DNA of 64,000 nucleotides from an uncultured Paracoccaceae bacterium (GTDB lineage Bacteria; Pseudomonadota; Alphaproteobacteria; Rhodobacterales; Rhodobacteraceae): positions 62,001-126,000 of the forward strand of contig CATOSU010000001.1 of assembly GCA_951812615.1 (NCBI GenBank). The letters run 5' to 3'. The notes below the pieces were generated by a model, which was given only the letters and a program-made list of their open reading frames with translations, made no database searches and had not been told where the DNA came from. How positions within the stretch are numbered: position 1 is the first letter of the stretch; each line of letters starts with the position of its first letter. This document shows, in pieces, positions 1 to 9,118 of the stretch. A program made the position numbers and the translations under genes.

Positions 1-464
1 ATGCGCCACACTAGCTCTGCATTTGAGACCTGGAATCTACCTGCCTGAGACGCGAGACGCAGGTCTCGAATAGCGAAGGGTCCCATTCTCTTGAACATCG
101 CATCAGAGATGATTTCGGGTCGATGTAGCAACTGTTTCCAACGAACATCGCCGGTCGCGGTCTCTAGGACTGTCCTGATGCCAAAGGCATAAACTTGTGC
201 CGGGTCATCAAAAGTGTCTGTGACTTCTTCGATTCTCAACGCCAAATCGTGCATCAGATCTTCAAGCACCGCGATCGCAAGTTCTTCTTTGGACTTGAAG
301 TAATTGTAAACAGTGCCGGCGCCGACATCTGCCTTATCGGCAATTTCCAGCATTGTGGTCGCGTCGACCCCCCTGTCGATCATCAACTCGCGAGCAGCTT
401 CAATCAAAGCTTGGCGATTCCGCTTTTGACGCCTCGCTACTCTGCCTTCTGGTTTGGGAACCAT
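1..464 (-). CDS. TetR/AcrR-family transcriptional regulator (3' end cut by window edge)
   Basis: This is a probable ligand-responsive repressor of the divergent aromatic-degradation operon. The reverse strand reads from ATG at 464 with an N-terminal TetR-type helix-turn-helix, containing ADVGAGTVYNYFKSKEEL at about residues 45-62, followed by the start of an all-helical ligand domain. The frame is still open at base 1, so the C-terminus lies outside the window (154 codons seen). Two in-frame GTG codons directly upstream are alternative starts. The arrangement of a TetR gene divergent from a hydroxylase and a maleylacetate reductase matches the resorcinol (rolRHMD) locus of Corynebacterium glutamicum. 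The regulatory role is inferred from that arrangement. Confidence 0.85.
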   Translation of the reverse strand, partial: MVPKPEGRVARRQKRNRQALIEAARELMIDRGVDATTMLEIADKADVGAGTVYNYFKSKEELAIAVLEDLMHDLALRIEEVTDTFDDPAQVYAFGIRTVLETATGDVRWKQLLHRPEIISDAMFKRMGPFAIRDLRLASQAGRFQVSNAELVWR

Positions 465-792
465 ATCAATCACCACTCAATTTCTTCGTTAAGCGAATCA
501 TATTTATGTTTGATTCCCCTCGCAACCGAATTGCAAATTGGTTCGGCAAGGTCGTCCCGACCGTGGAGCACATTCTTACATTGGAAGATGCTGCAGAACA
601 TTTCTCGCCAAGTAATGGAATTTGCGGCGATTTTTCCGATGTCTCGTCAGATTTAAATTGTGGCTATTACTCAAACTTGACGTTGATTCACTTACGATCT
701 AAGTTCACCTAACCCGGCAACCACTTGCGACCGTGCAAGGCAATCATCAAAGCGCCGCTCGTAAAGGCATGCAAATCCAGAAGGAGATCGAA
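465..792. promoter_or_regulatory. Divergent promoter region with candidate TetR operator
   Basis: This is the gene-free stretch between the TetR gene and the catabolic operon, and it is A+T-richer than its flanks. An imperfect 20-bp palindrome, AACCGAATTGCAAATTGGTT at 524-543, matches in 8 of 10 positions per half and is a reasonable operator for the neighbouring regulator. A good ribosome binding site (AAGGAG at 780-785) ends the region and decides the ATG at 793. I could not pick convincing -35/-10 boxes. Confidence 0.5.
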
Positions 793-2439
793 ATGACCGT
801 TCCAGAAAATGAGACTTCCCACGATACGGATGTTGCTATCGTGGGCGCTGGCCCGGTTGGCACGATGCTGGCAATTCTTCTGGGTCAGCAGGGCAAGAAG
901 GTGACGCTGATTGAGCGGTGGACAACGCACTATAGTCTACCGCGAGCGGTTACTTACGATCACGAAATCGCCCGCATACTTGCGACACTTGATATTGACT
1001 CGGAAACAGATCCCGCGATCAGTTTCCATGATGAGCTGTATTACTGGCGCAATCGGGATGGTGAGAACCTCCAGATTGTTGATTGGCAGAGTCAGTCCGC
1101 CAGCGGCTGGCGTGTTCGTTACTGGTTCAATCAGCCCATGCTTGAAAAACGCCTGTTGAAGATCGCAGGAGGTATTCCCGAAATTACCATTTTGCGCGGC
1201 TATGATGGCGTTGCACTTGAACAGGATGACGCAGGTGTCACTCTGTCTCTCAAGCAGAATCCTGAAGAGTTTGGATCGGATGGCGAGCGAATGGTGCTTC
1301 GGGCCAAATTTGCCGCTGGTACTGACGGTGCAAACAGTTTCGTTCGAGAGAGTCTCGGCATCGAGAACGAAGACAAGGGTTACTTCTTTGACTGGTTGAT
1401 CTTGGACATGCTTCCCAACTTTGACTATTGCGCATCGAGGTCTCAGGATCCTGCGCAATGGCAACTGTGTGATCCCCAGCGTCCTACGACCGTTGTGCCT
1501 GGTGGGCCCGGCCCTGTTGAAGGTGGTCCCGATCGCCGTCGCTGGGAGTTCATGGTTCTTCCCGAAGAATCTGTCGAAGATATCCAGAAAGAAGACAATG
1601 CTTGGAACCTGTTGAAGCCATGGGGTGTTACCCCAAAGAATTCAGAACTTGAGCGCGCAGCCGTTTATAGGTTCCAGGCCCGTTGGGCAAAGCAATGGCA
1701 CAGCGGTCGCTGCGTCATTGGCGGTGACGCCGCACATCTGATGCCGCCGTTTGCAGGCGAGGGGATGTGTGCTGGCTTGCGCGACGCCGTGGCGATGGCA
1801 TGGCGTCTGAATGCCATCCTCGAAGGCAAAAGCGGCCTTGAAGTTCTTGAGAGCTACACCAGTGAGCGCAAAGAACACGCCAAGCATTATGTCAGCTTCA
1901 GCCAGGATTTGGGCAGCATCATCTGTATCAGTGACGAGCAAGAGGCGGCCGATCGTGACAGCCGCATGATTGCTGACCTGAAGGAACGCAACAACGAACC
2001 CGTCCCAACCGATGTTTGCCAGCTTGGATCAGGGGTTTGGTGCGCCGAGAGTGCCCATGCAGGAGAACTGTCAGTACAGGGAGTGGTTGAGCACAATGGC
2101 CATCACGGTCGCTTTGATCAGGCTGTGGGACGTGGTTGGGTGCTTATTGGATATGAAACCGATCCAATGGCTGCGTTGACCGAAAAGCAGAGACAGCAAC
2201 TGGAACATTTGAATGGTTTTGGCGCTCAAATCTGCGCTCCGGGTGGGAACTGCGACGTCATCGACACGGAAGGCACCTACAAAACCTGGCTTGAAGAAAT
2301 AGACGCCAAATACGTGCTGGTTAGGCCCGATTTCTACGTAGCTGTTACAGCGAAAACGCCTGAGATGCTACAACACCGCTTTGACAAGGTTATGGCATCG
2401 ATGCACCTGAAACATGCCACGGCTTTGGCCGCAGAGTGA
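793..2439 (+). CDS. FAD-dependent aromatic monooxygenase (MhpA/phenol-hydroxylase-like)
   Basis: This single-component flavoprotein hydroxylase is predicted to add one hydroxyl group to a phenolic ring using NAD(P)H and O2. The 548-residue product has the FAD dinucleotide motif GAGPVG at residues 18-23, a DG motif (GTDGANSF) near residue 176 and the GD motif (GGDAAHLMPPFAGEGMCAG) near residue 309, in the order expected for class A hydroxylases. The start at 793 is chosen because AAGGAG lies just upstream; an in-frame ATG at 733 has no such site. With maleylacetate reductase and hydroxyquinol dioxygenase in the same operon, the likely product is hydroxyquinol, so resorcinol or a related phenol is a plausible substrate. 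The MhpA resemblance also allows a 3-hydroxyphenyl acid, but no meta-cleavage genes are nearby. Confidence 0.85.
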   Translation: MTVPENETSHDTDVAIVGAGPVGTMLAILLGQQGKKVTLIERWTTHYSLPRAVTYDHEIARILATLDIDSETDPAISFHDELYYWRNRDGENLQIVDWQSQSASGWRVRYWFNQPMLEKRLLKIAGGIPEITILRGYDGVALEQDDAGVTLSLKQNPEEFGSDGERMVLRAKFAAGTDGANSFVRESLGIENEDKGYFFDWLILDMLPNFDYCASRSQDPAQWQLCDPQRPTTVVPGGPGPVEGGPDRRRWEFMVLPEESVEDIQKEDNAWNLLKPWGVTPKNSELERAAVYRFQARWAKQWHSGRCVIGGDAAHLMPPFAGEGMCAGLRDAVAMAWRLNAILEGKSGLEVLESYTSERKEHAKHYVSFSQDLGSIICISDEQEAADRDSRMIADLKERNNEPVPTDVCQLGSGVWCAESAHAGELSVQGVVEHNGHHGRFDQAVGRGWVLIGYETDPMAALTEKQRQQLEHLNGFGAQICAPGGNCDVIDTEGTYKTWLEEIDAKYVLVRPDFYVAVTAKTPEMLQHRFDKVMASMHLKHATALAAE

Positions 2440-2450
2440 TAGCCAGCAAA

Positions 2451-3509
2451 ATGACCATTCAGTTCACATACAACGTCAATCCTTCCCGGATCGTGTTCGG
2501 GCAGGGAACGTCGACCCAAGTCGCTGACCAGATCACATCTCTTGGTTGTAAACGGGCTCTGGTGCTATCCACCGCGTTCCAAGCGGACGACGCCAAGAAG
2601 CTGGCTGCCGATCTGGGGAATTTGTCTGCAGGCAACTTCACCGAGGCGACTATGCACACGCCGGTTCATGTGACCGAACAGGCAATGCAGGTTTACACCA
2701 GCTCAGGTGCAGATTGTGTCGTTGCACTGGGAGGAGGTTCGACGATCGGATTGGGCAAGGCAATTGCCTACCGGAACGATGCGCCGCAGATTGTGGTAGC
2801 CACCACTTACGCTGGCTCCGAAGTGACGCCAATCCTTGGGCAGACAGAAAATGATCTTAAGACCACTGTCAGGGGAGCTAATATCCTACCTGAGGTGGTG
2901 ATCTACGACCCCGATCTGACGATTGGTTTGCCAGTCTCAATGAGCGTGACTTCGGGGCTGAATGCGATGGCCCATGCGGTCGAGGCAGTTTACGCCGAAA
3001 ACCGAAACCCGGTCACATCTCTTATGGCGGTTGAAGGTGTTCGCGCGCTGCACGAAGCCCTTCCCAAAATCGTAGAAAATCCAACAAATACCGATGCTCG
3101 AAGCCAAGCTCTCTATGGGGCCTGGTTGTGTGGCACGGTGTTGGGCACGGTGGGAATGGCCTTGCATCACAAGCTTTGCCACACGCTTGGCGGGACATAC
3201 AACCTGCCTCACGCGGAAACACACGCGATCATGTTGCCGCACACTTCAGCTTACAATGCACCAGCTGCGGCTGAAGAAATGCAGCCTTTGATCGACCTTT
3301 TTGGTGGCTCGATCGGCGGCGGTCTCTGGGATTTTGCAAAATCCCTGAACGCACCTCTGGCTCTGCGCGATCTGGGCGTCGACGAGACCGACATGGACCG
3401 CGCCGCCGACATCGCCGTGACCAACCCGTACTGGAACCCGCGCCCCGTCGAACGCGAAGCCATCCGAGGATTGTTGCAACGCGCTTTGGACGGAAGCCGG
3501 CCGGAGTGA
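2451..3509 (+). CDS. Maleylacetate reductase
   Basis: This iron-containing alcohol dehydrogenase-family enzyme reduces maleylacetate to 3-oxoadipate with NAD(P)H, the step after hydroxyquinol ring cleavage. The roughly 352-residue protein shows the cofactor motif GGGSTIGLGKA, the subfamily motif ATTYAGSEVTPI and the metal/active-site stretch HHKLCHTLGGTYNLPHAETH, all characteristic of maleylacetate reductases rather than of general alcohol dehydrogenases. The gene nearly abuts the monooxygenase. A GTG at 2436 overlapping the previous stop would add five residues and is an alternative start; neither start has a strong ribosome binding site, which fits translational coupling. Confidence 0.9.
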   Translation: MTIQFTYNVNPSRIVFGQGTSTQVADQITSLGCKRALVLSTAFQADDAKKLAADLGNLSAGNFTEATMHTPVHVTEQAMQVYTSSGADCVVALGGGSTIGLGKAIAYRNDAPQIVVATTYAGSEVTPILGQTENDLKTTVRGANILPEVVIYDPDLTIGLPVSMSVTSGLNAMAHAVEAVYAENRNPVTSLMAVEGVRALHEALPKIVENPTNTDARSQALYGAWLCGTVLGTVGMALHHKLCHTLGGTYNLPHAETHAIMLPHTSAYNAPAAAEEMQPLIDLFGGSIGGGLWDFAKSLNAPLALRDLGVDETDMDRAADIAVTNPYWNPRPVEREAIRGLLQRALDGSRPE

Positions 3510-3554
3510 CGGTCAACAACACAAATCTGTCAATGCTTTAAGGAGGAAACCAAA

Positions 3555-4817
3555 ATGCTGACAAGACGCACACTTTTGAAATCAGGGGCCGCCGCCGCCG
3601 CCACGCTTGCGACGCCTGCCATCGCCGGGAATTCCACAATCAAGATCGGGTATGTCAGCCCGCAATCGGGACCGCTCAGCGCGTTTTCCGAAGCAGATTC
3701 CTACATGATAGACAAGTTCGTCAAAACGGCATCCGCACAGGGCCTTAATGTTGACGTGGTGGTCAAGGACAGCCAGTCCAACCCTAACCGAGCCGCCGAA
3801 GTTGCCCGCGAGCTGATCGTGCGCGACGAAGTCAACCTGATTTGTGTGGCATCCACGCCTGAGACCACAAATCCAGTCTGCACAATTGCAGAGGCAGAAG
3901 AAGTGCCGGTGATTTCGTCAGTTGCACCATGGCAGCCTTGGTTCATTGGCCAACAGGGCAACCCCGGTGACCCGTCCACGTGGCAAGAATTTGACTATGT
4001 CCACCACTTCTTCTGGGGGCTGGAAGACAACGTGTCGGTGTTCCTCAATATGTGGAACAGCATCGAAAGCAACAAAGTTCTGAGTGCGCTCTGGCCGAAT
4101 GACGGTGATGGAAACGCTTGGGCCAGTGATGTGGGTATGCCACCTGCCGCCGCTGCGGCGGGATTTCAACTTGTCGACCCGGGTCGATACCAGAACCTGA
4201 CCGACGATTTCAGCGCGCAGATCAACGCCTTCAAACAAGCGAACGCCGAAATTTTCACCGGAATTCCGATTCCACCGGATTTCACGACTTTCTGGACCCA
4301 GGCAAAACAGCAGGGATACAACCCGAAAATGGCGTCTATTGCGAAGGCACTCTTGTTCCCGGAAAGCGTTCAGCAATTGGGCGACTTGGGGCACAACCTG
4401 ACTTGTGAAGTCTACTGGACGCCGTCCTTCCCGTTCAAATCGTCGCTGACCGGCGAAAGCAACGCCGACCTGGCCGCCGGATTTGAAGAAGCTGAAGGCC
4501 GCCAGTGGACCCAGCCCGTTGGCTTTACCCACGCGCTGTTTGAGGTTGCCGCCAACGCCATCAAGCGGGCCGGAGACCCCACAAACGGGGATAGCCTGGC
4601 AGAGGCGGTCGGAGCGACAAGCCTTGATACAGTGGTCGGCAACATTGGCTGGGGCAAAGACAACCTGCCGCCATTCGCCCGCAAAAACGTGGCCAAGACT
4701 CCTCTGGTCGGTGGGCAATGGCGACGCCAGGACGATGGCGGCTTCGACCTCAAAATCGTTGAAAACGGCAATGCGCCTGAGATCCCACTCGAAGGAACAC
4801 TTGAGACGCTTGGCTGA
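3555..4817 (+). CDS. ABC transporter substrate-binding protein, branched-chain amino acid (Leu/Ile/Val) family
   Basis: This is a periplasmic binding protein of the type I (LivK-like) fold, 420 residues. The N-terminus TRRTLLKSGAAAAATLATPA carries a twin-arginine export signal, so the protein is probably exported folded. The mature part starts near the IKIGYVSPQSGPLS strand typical of the family. A strong AAGGAGG precedes the ATG. Its place between maleylacetate reductase and the transporter genes, inside an aromatic-degradation operon, suggests that it binds an aromatic substrate of the pathway rather than an amino acid. Binding proteins of this family for aromatic acids are known, but the ligand here is inferred. 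Confidence 0.9.
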   Translation: MLTRRTLLKSGAAAAATLATPAIAGNSTIKIGYVSPQSGPLSAFSEADSYMIDKFVKTASAQGLNVDVVVKDSQSNPNRAAEVARELIVRDEVNLICVASTPETTNPVCTIAEAEEVPVISSVAPWQPWFIGQQGNPGDPSTWQEFDYVHHFFWGLEDNVSVFLNMWNSIESNKVLSALWPNDGDGNAWASDVGMPPAAAAAGFQLVDPGRYQNLTDDFSAQINAFKQANAEIFTGIPIPPDFTTFWTQAKQQGYNPKMASIAKALLFPESVQQLGDLGHNLTCEVYWTPSFPFKSSLTGESNADLAAGFEEAEGRQWTQPVGFTHALFEVAANAIKRAGDPTNGDSLAEAVGATSLDTVVGNIGWGKDNLPPFARKNVAKTPLVGGQWRRQDDGGFDLKIVENGNAPEIPLEGTLETLG

Positions 4818-4823
4818 ATGTGG

Positions 4824-4852
4824 GGGCGCCAGACCTCTTACCTCTGGCGCCC
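4824..4852 (+). terminator. Intercistronic hairpin after the binding-protein gene
   Basis: A perfect 10-bp inverted repeat (GGGCGCCAGA at 4824-4833, TCTGGCGCCC at 4843-4852) with a 9-base loop is followed by TACTTTTCC. It lies between the binding-protein stop and the next ribosome binding site. This is the usual position of an attenuating or mRNA-stabilising stem that keeps binding protein in excess over the membrane complex. Confidence 0.75.
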
Positions 4853-4875
4853 TACTTTTCCTTCGGAGAATTCAC

Positions 4876-5595
4876 ATGTCTATCCTGACACTAAAATCTT
4901 TGTCCAAATCCTTTGGCGCGCTCACGGTGACAGATGACGTATCCCTTGATGTCATGGCTGGAGAAGCCCTGGGGATCATCGGACCCAACGGTGCCGGGAA
5001 ATCGACGCTCTTCAACCTGATTGCAGGGAATATCAAGCCTGATTCAGGGCATGTTCTACTGGATGGTGTGGACGTGACTCGGGCCTCTCCGATGGAACGC
5101 GTCCATGCAGGCGTCGGTCGCTCGTTCCAGATTCCGCAGCCATTCAGCCATCTAAGCGTCTTTGAGAACCTTATGGTCGCGGCCCAATTCGGAGGCGGAC
5201 ATCGCGGTGCAGAAGCTGAGTGTTCTTGCATGTCCATCATTGAGCAAACCGGTTTGGGACCAGTGGCGAATGATTTGTCCGGCGGACTGTCGCTTCTGCA
5301 GCGCAAGCGCCTGGAACTGGCCCGCGCCATGTCGACATCGCCAAAACTGATCCTGCTGGATGAAATCGCAGGCGGGCTCACAGATGGCGAGTGTGTCGCT
5401 CTGATCAAAACAATCAAATCCATTCACGCTCAAGGCACGACGATTATCTGGATCGAGCACGTACTGCACGCGCTGAACTCGGTGGTCGAGCGGCTTATGG
5501 TGCTGAATTTTGGCAAAATGTTGATGGTTGGCGACGTGGACGAAGTCATGAACGCTCCGGCGGTCAAAGAGATTTATTTGGGGATAGAGATATGA
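4876..5595 (+). CDS. livG: ABC transporter ATP-binding protein, LivG type
   Basis: This is one of the two cytoplasmic ATPases of the importer, 239 residues. The Walker A motif GPNGAGKST is at residues 36-44, the signature LSGGLSLLQRKRLELARA follows near residue 135, and the Walker B LILLDEIAGG follows that. GGAGA upstream of 4876 supports this start; the open frame extends far upstream without a better start. The stop overlaps the next start (ATGA), so the two ATPases are translationally coupled. Length and motifs fit the LivG subfamily. Confidence 0.9.
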   Translation: MSILTLKSLSKSFGALTVTDDVSLDVMAGEALGIIGPNGAGKSTLFNLIAGNIKPDSGHVLLDGVDVTRASPMERVHAGVGRSFQIPQPFSHLSVFENLMVAAQFGGGHRGAEAECSCMSIIEQTGLGPVANDLSGGLSLLQRKRLELARAMSTSPKLILLDEIAGGLTDGECVALIKTIKSIHAQGTTIIWIEHVLHALNSVVERLMVLNFGKMLMVGDVDEVMNAPAVKEIYLGIEI

Positions 5596-6305
5596 CCGAG
5601 ACATTGCTATCCACACACGATCTTACGGCCCACTACGGAGATTTTAAGGCTCTGTTCGGCGTCGATATCGAGGTGAACAAGGGCGAGACCATTGCGATCA
5701 TCGGTGCCAACGGCGCTGGCAAGTCAACGTTGATGAGAGCAATCACAGGCCTATTGCCGCACGCGCCTGACGCCATCCGGTTCAAAGGTGAAAGCATCGG
5801 CGCGCTTTCCGCGCCCGAAGTCCTAGATCGCGGAATTGCGATGGTTCCCGAAGGACGCAGGCTTTTCCCGTCCTTGACGGTCGAAGAGAACCTGCTCATC
5901 GGGGCGCATTCCCGTACTGGCAACGGCTATTGGACCCTAGAGTCGGTCTACGACATCGTGCCGATCTTGCGGGAACGCAAAGATCATCCGGCAACGGCCC
6001 TGTCGGGTGGCCAGCAACAGATGGTTGCAATCGGCCGCGCGCTTATGTCCAACCCCGAAGCGTTGTTGTGTGACGAGATCAGCCTTGGTCTCGCACCGGT
6101 TGTCATTAAGGAAATCTACGCGTCGTTTCCAAAGATCAAGGAAAGCGGCGCGTCGGTCATCGTCGTTGAACAAGATATCGGTCAGGCGATGAAAGTCGCA
6201 GACCGCGTTTACTGCATGATGGAAGGTCGCGTCACACTTCAGGGCACGCCAGAAGAATTGTCGCGCGACGACATCCACAACGCCTATTTCGGAGTAAGCT
6301 CATGA
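5592..6305 (+). CDS. livF: ABC transporter ATP-binding protein, LivF type
   Basis: This is the second ATPase of the importer, 237 residues, with Walker A GANGAGKST at residues 38-46, signature LSGGQQQMVAIGRAL, and a Walker B region with LLCDEISLGLAP. The phrase VPEGRRLFPSLTVEENL is typical of LivF. The gene overlaps its neighbours by four bases at both ends (ATGA), which indicates tight co-translation and equal subunit amounts. Confidence 0.9.
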   Translation: MTETLLSTHDLTAHYGDFKALFGVDIEVNKGETIAIIGANGAGKSTLMRAITGLLPHAPDAIRFKGESIGALSAPEVLDRGIAMVPEGRRLFPSLTVEENLLIGAHSRTGNGYWTLESVYDIVPILRERKDHPATALSGGQQQMVAIGRALMSNPEALLCDEISLGLAPVVIKEIYASFPKIKESGASVIVVEQDIGQAMKVADRVYCMMEGRVTLQGTPEELSRDDIHNAYFGVSS

Positions 6306-7165
6306 TCTGGGTTGATACACTTGTGCAGGGCATCCTGCTTGGCGGTCTGTATGCACTTTTTGCAGCTGGGCTAAGCCTTGTCTTCGGGGTGATGCGCTTG
6401 GTTAATCTTGCGCATGGCGATCTCATCGTTCTCGCCGCCTTTGTGATACTGACGATTGCCACTACCTTGGGGCTACATCCCTTCGTTGCGGTTTTCCTCG
6501 CCATGCCAATCATGTTCGCCGTCGGGTGGGGGCTGCAGACATACATTCTCAACCGGGTGCTGGGCGATGACATTCTGCCACCGCTTCTGGTGACGTTCGG
6601 GCTGTCGGTGGTCATTCAGAACACATTGCTTGAAACCTTCTCGGCAGACAGTCAGAAACTAACCGCCGGGCCGATCGAAGCCCAATCGGTGGCGCTTGGA
6701 CCCACTACTGTCGGGTTGACGCCGCTTTTGACGCTCGCTTCTGCAATTTTGGTCATTTTCGCGCTCAATCAGCTGTTTTATCGCACCAAACTGGGCCGAG
6801 CGTTCCGGGCAACATCAGATGACCCCGTGACTGTTGGCTTGATGGTAATCCGCCCCAATAACGTGTTTGCGATCGCCACCGGGATTGCGATGGTCGTCGC
6901 AACCATCGCCGCACTCTATCTCGGAGTCCGTGCCAATTTCGATCCGACTATTGGCCCGGCCCGACTGCTCTACGCATTCCAGGCCGTGATCATCGGCGGT
7001 CTCGGATCGCTTTGGGGTACTCTTGCTGGTGGCATTATTATTGGGGTCGCGCAGGCACTGGGGGCCGCCGTCAATCCCGAGTGGCAACTCTTATCTGGTC
7101 ACGTCGCCTTTGTGCTTGTCCTTCTTTTCCGCCCGCGGGGACTGTTCCCGCGCGCCAATGACTGA
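6302..7165 (+). CDS. livH: ABC transporter permease, LivH type
   Basis: This inner-membrane permease has 287 residues and about eight hydrophobic segments. The N-terminal pattern GGLYALFAAGLSLVFGVMRLVNLAHGD is the LivH signature region. It pairs with the LivM-type protein to form the translocation channel. It overlaps livF by four bases. The substrate is presumably set by the binding protein encoded upstream. Confidence 0.9.
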   Translation: MIWVDTLVQGILLGGLYALFAAGLSLVFGVMRLVNLAHGDLIVLAAFVILTIATTLGLHPFVAVFLAMPIMFAVGWGLQTYILNRVLGDDILPPLLVTFGLSVVIQNTLLETFSADSQKLTAGPIEAQSVALGPTTVGLTPLLTLASAILVIFALNQLFYRTKLGRAFRATSDDPVTVGLMVIRPNNVFAIATGIAMVVATIAALYLGVRANFDPTIGPARLLYAFQAVIIGGLGSLWGTLAGGIIIGVAQALGAAVNPEWQLLSGHVAFVLVLLFRPRGLFPRAND

Positions 7166-7175
7166 GGTGTCCACC

Positions 7176-8225
7176 ATGCTTGATCAAAAGACCATCAACC
7201 GCATTCTCATGGCCTTCGGCATCGTCGGTGTGGCACTTCTGTTTGCCGTTCCTATCATCGGTTCGCGCGCCATGGTGCAGGACTTGTTTGGCGTGCTGAC
7301 CCTATTGATCCTGGCCCAGAATTGGAACCTGCTGGCAGGTTTTGCCGGGCTTGTCTCGGTTGGTCAGCAAGCCTTTGTGGGCGTTGGCGCCTACGCGATG
7401 TTTGCCTGTGTCATCCTGCTGGGGCTAGACCCGCTGGTTGGAATTCTGGTTGGGGGCTTTGTGGCGATGGCTCTTGCGGTGCCCATGGCTTTCTTCGCCT
7501 TTCGATTGGCCGGCGCATATTTCGCGATAGGAACCTGGGTTGTCGCCGAAATCGTTCGGTTGTGCTTCGCACAATGGAAAGCGCTTGGTGGAGGAACCGG
7601 TACGTCGCTGCCCAAGGGCACGACCAAGAACATGTTTGGCGTTCCCGAAATCAAGGAATTGCTTGGTGTCAGCTCCTCTGCGGCCTCTGATGCACTGACC
7701 TACTGGCTGGCTCTGGTCCTGGCGTTGGCGACCTTGGGCGCGGGGTACTTCTTTCTGCGCTCCCGAATGGGGCTGGGGCTGCAGGCAATTCGTGACAATG
7801 ATGAAGCCGCACGTTCTGTTGGCGTGAATCCAACGCGCCTCAAGGCCTGGGTGTTTATGCTGACCGCTTTTGGTACCGGGATCTGCGGTGCGCTTCTCTT
7901 TATTCAGATCACCCGCGTCACACCCGAAGCCGCCTTTTCGGTGCTCGACTGGACGGCGTTTGTGATCTTCATCACTGTCATCGGCGGTATCGGAACATTG
8001 CCTGGGCCGATAGTCGGGGTGGTTTTCTTCTACATCCTGCAACGCGCGCTGTCTGACTACGGCACAGTCTACCTGATCGTTCTGGGTAGCATCGGGATCA
8101 TCGTAATGCTGTTTGCTCGTCGCGGTCTTTGGGGGCTGTTCTCAGACAAGACCGGGATCGAGCTTCTGTCTTTGCGACAATACGCCCCTGAAACCAAGCC
8201 AAATCCCCTAGCACAAATCAAATGA
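7176..8225 (+). CDS. livM: ABC transporter permease, LivM type
   Basis: This second permease subunit has 349 residues and many hydrophobic segments, including the conserved NWNLLAGFAGLVSVGQQAF and the cytoplasmic coupling stretch GLQAIRDNDEAARSVGVNP that contacts an ATPase. The start at 7176 is preferred because GAGGT lies at the right distance; an ATG at 7158 overlapping livH is possible. The stop lies 11 bases before the dioxygenase start, so transporter and ring-cleavage genes are one transcript. Confidence 0.9.
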   Translation: MLDQKTINRILMAFGIVGVALLFAVPIIGSRAMVQDLFGVLTLLILAQNWNLLAGFAGLVSVGQQAFVGVGAYAMFACVILLGLDPLVGILVGGFVAMALAVPMAFFAFRLAGAYFAIGTWVVAEIVRLCFAQWKALGGGTGTSLPKGTTKNMFGVPEIKELLGVSSSAASDALTYWLALVLALATLGAGYFFLRSRMGLGLQAIRDNDEAARSVGVNPTRLKAWVFMLTAFGTGICGALLFIQITRVTPEAAFSVLDWTAFVIFITVIGGIGTLPGPIVGVVFFYILQRALSDYGTVYLIVLGSIGIIVMLFARRGLWGLFSDKTGIELLSLRQYAPETKPNPLAQIK

Positions 8226-8236
8226 AAGGACGTCCA

Positions 8237-9118
8237 ATGACCAAGCTGATTGACCTGTCCAAGATCGATTACTTCACCGAAGAGTCTTCTGTTGAGGCCG
8301 TTGTTGGCAGAACCGGAGCAGAAGCGCAGGAACGTTTGGCCGTGGTTTGGTCATCGCTCGTAAAGCACTTGCACGACTTTGCCAAAGATATTGAGCTTCG
8401 TCAGGAGGAATGGGACATCGCCGTTCAGTTCCTCACGGCTACGGGCCAGATATGCGACGAAAACCGGCAAGAGTTCATTCTGCTGAGTGACGTCATGGGC
8501 CTGTCGATGCTGACGGATGCGATCAATAATAGACGGCCGTCTGGCGCTACGGAAAACACAGTGCTGGGGCCATTCCACGTTGAGAACGCACCTGAATACG
8601 AGATGGGGGCCAATATCTCACTGGATGGAAAAGGCCAAAGCTGTTTGTTCGAAGGGCGAGTAATAGACACTGACGGCAATCCGATTGAAGGCGCGCGTGT
8701 CGATGTCTGGTGCGACAACGAAGACGGCTACTACGATGTCCAACAGCCCGGCATCCAGCCCAAGTGGAACAATCGCGGAGTATTCACTTCCGGAGCTGAC
8801 GGGTCGTACAGCTTTCGGGGCAGCAAGCCCGTGTCGTACCCAATTCCGCATGACGGACCTGTCGGGCAATTGCTGGTCCAACTCGACCGGCATCCATACC
8901 GCCCCGCGCACATGCACTATATTGTCACCGCACCCGGGCACGAAAAAATTGTTACGCACACGTTCGTCGGCGACGACGAATACCTCAAGTCTGACGCCGT
9001 GTTCGGGGTCAAGGCGACACTTGTGGCATCGTTTGAAAAGAATGTAGACGGAGACACGGAATGGCGCTCGCCCTTTGATTTTGTCATGGTCCCCGTGATG
9101 ACCAAAGAGGCAGACTGA
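8237..9118 (+). CDS. Hydroxyquinol 1,2-dioxygenase (intradiol)
   Basis: This non-haem Fe(III) enzyme cleaves hydroxyquinol (1,2,4-trihydroxybenzene) between the two adjacent hydroxyls to give maleylacetate. The 293-residue protein has an N-terminal helical dimerisation domain (about residues 1-105, with TGQICDENRQEFILLSDVMG) and an intradiol catalytic beta domain. Predicted iron ligands are Tyr165 or Tyr166 (DGYYDVQ), Tyr201 (PVSYPIPHDG), His225 and His227 (RPAHMHY). Length and the N-terminal domain fit the catechol/hydroxyquinol class rather than protocatechuate dioxygenase, and the neighbouring maleylacetate reductase favours hydroxyquinol. AAAGGA precedes the ATG at 8237. The stop overlaps the next start. 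Confidence 0.9.
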   Translation: MTKLIDLSKIDYFTEESSVEAVVGRTGAEAQERLAVVWSSLVKHLHDFAKDIELRQEEWDIAVQFLTATGQICDENRQEFILLSDVMGLSMLTDAINNRRPSGATENTVLGPFHVENAPEYEMGANISLDGKGQSCLFEGRVIDTDGNPIEGARVDVWCDNEDGYYDVQQPGIQPKWNNRGVFTSGADGSYSFRGSKPVSYPIPHDGPVGQLLVQLDRHPYRPAHMHYIVTAPGHEKIVTHTFVGDDEYLKSDAVFGVKATLVASFEKNVDGDTEWRSPFDFVMVPVMTKEAD

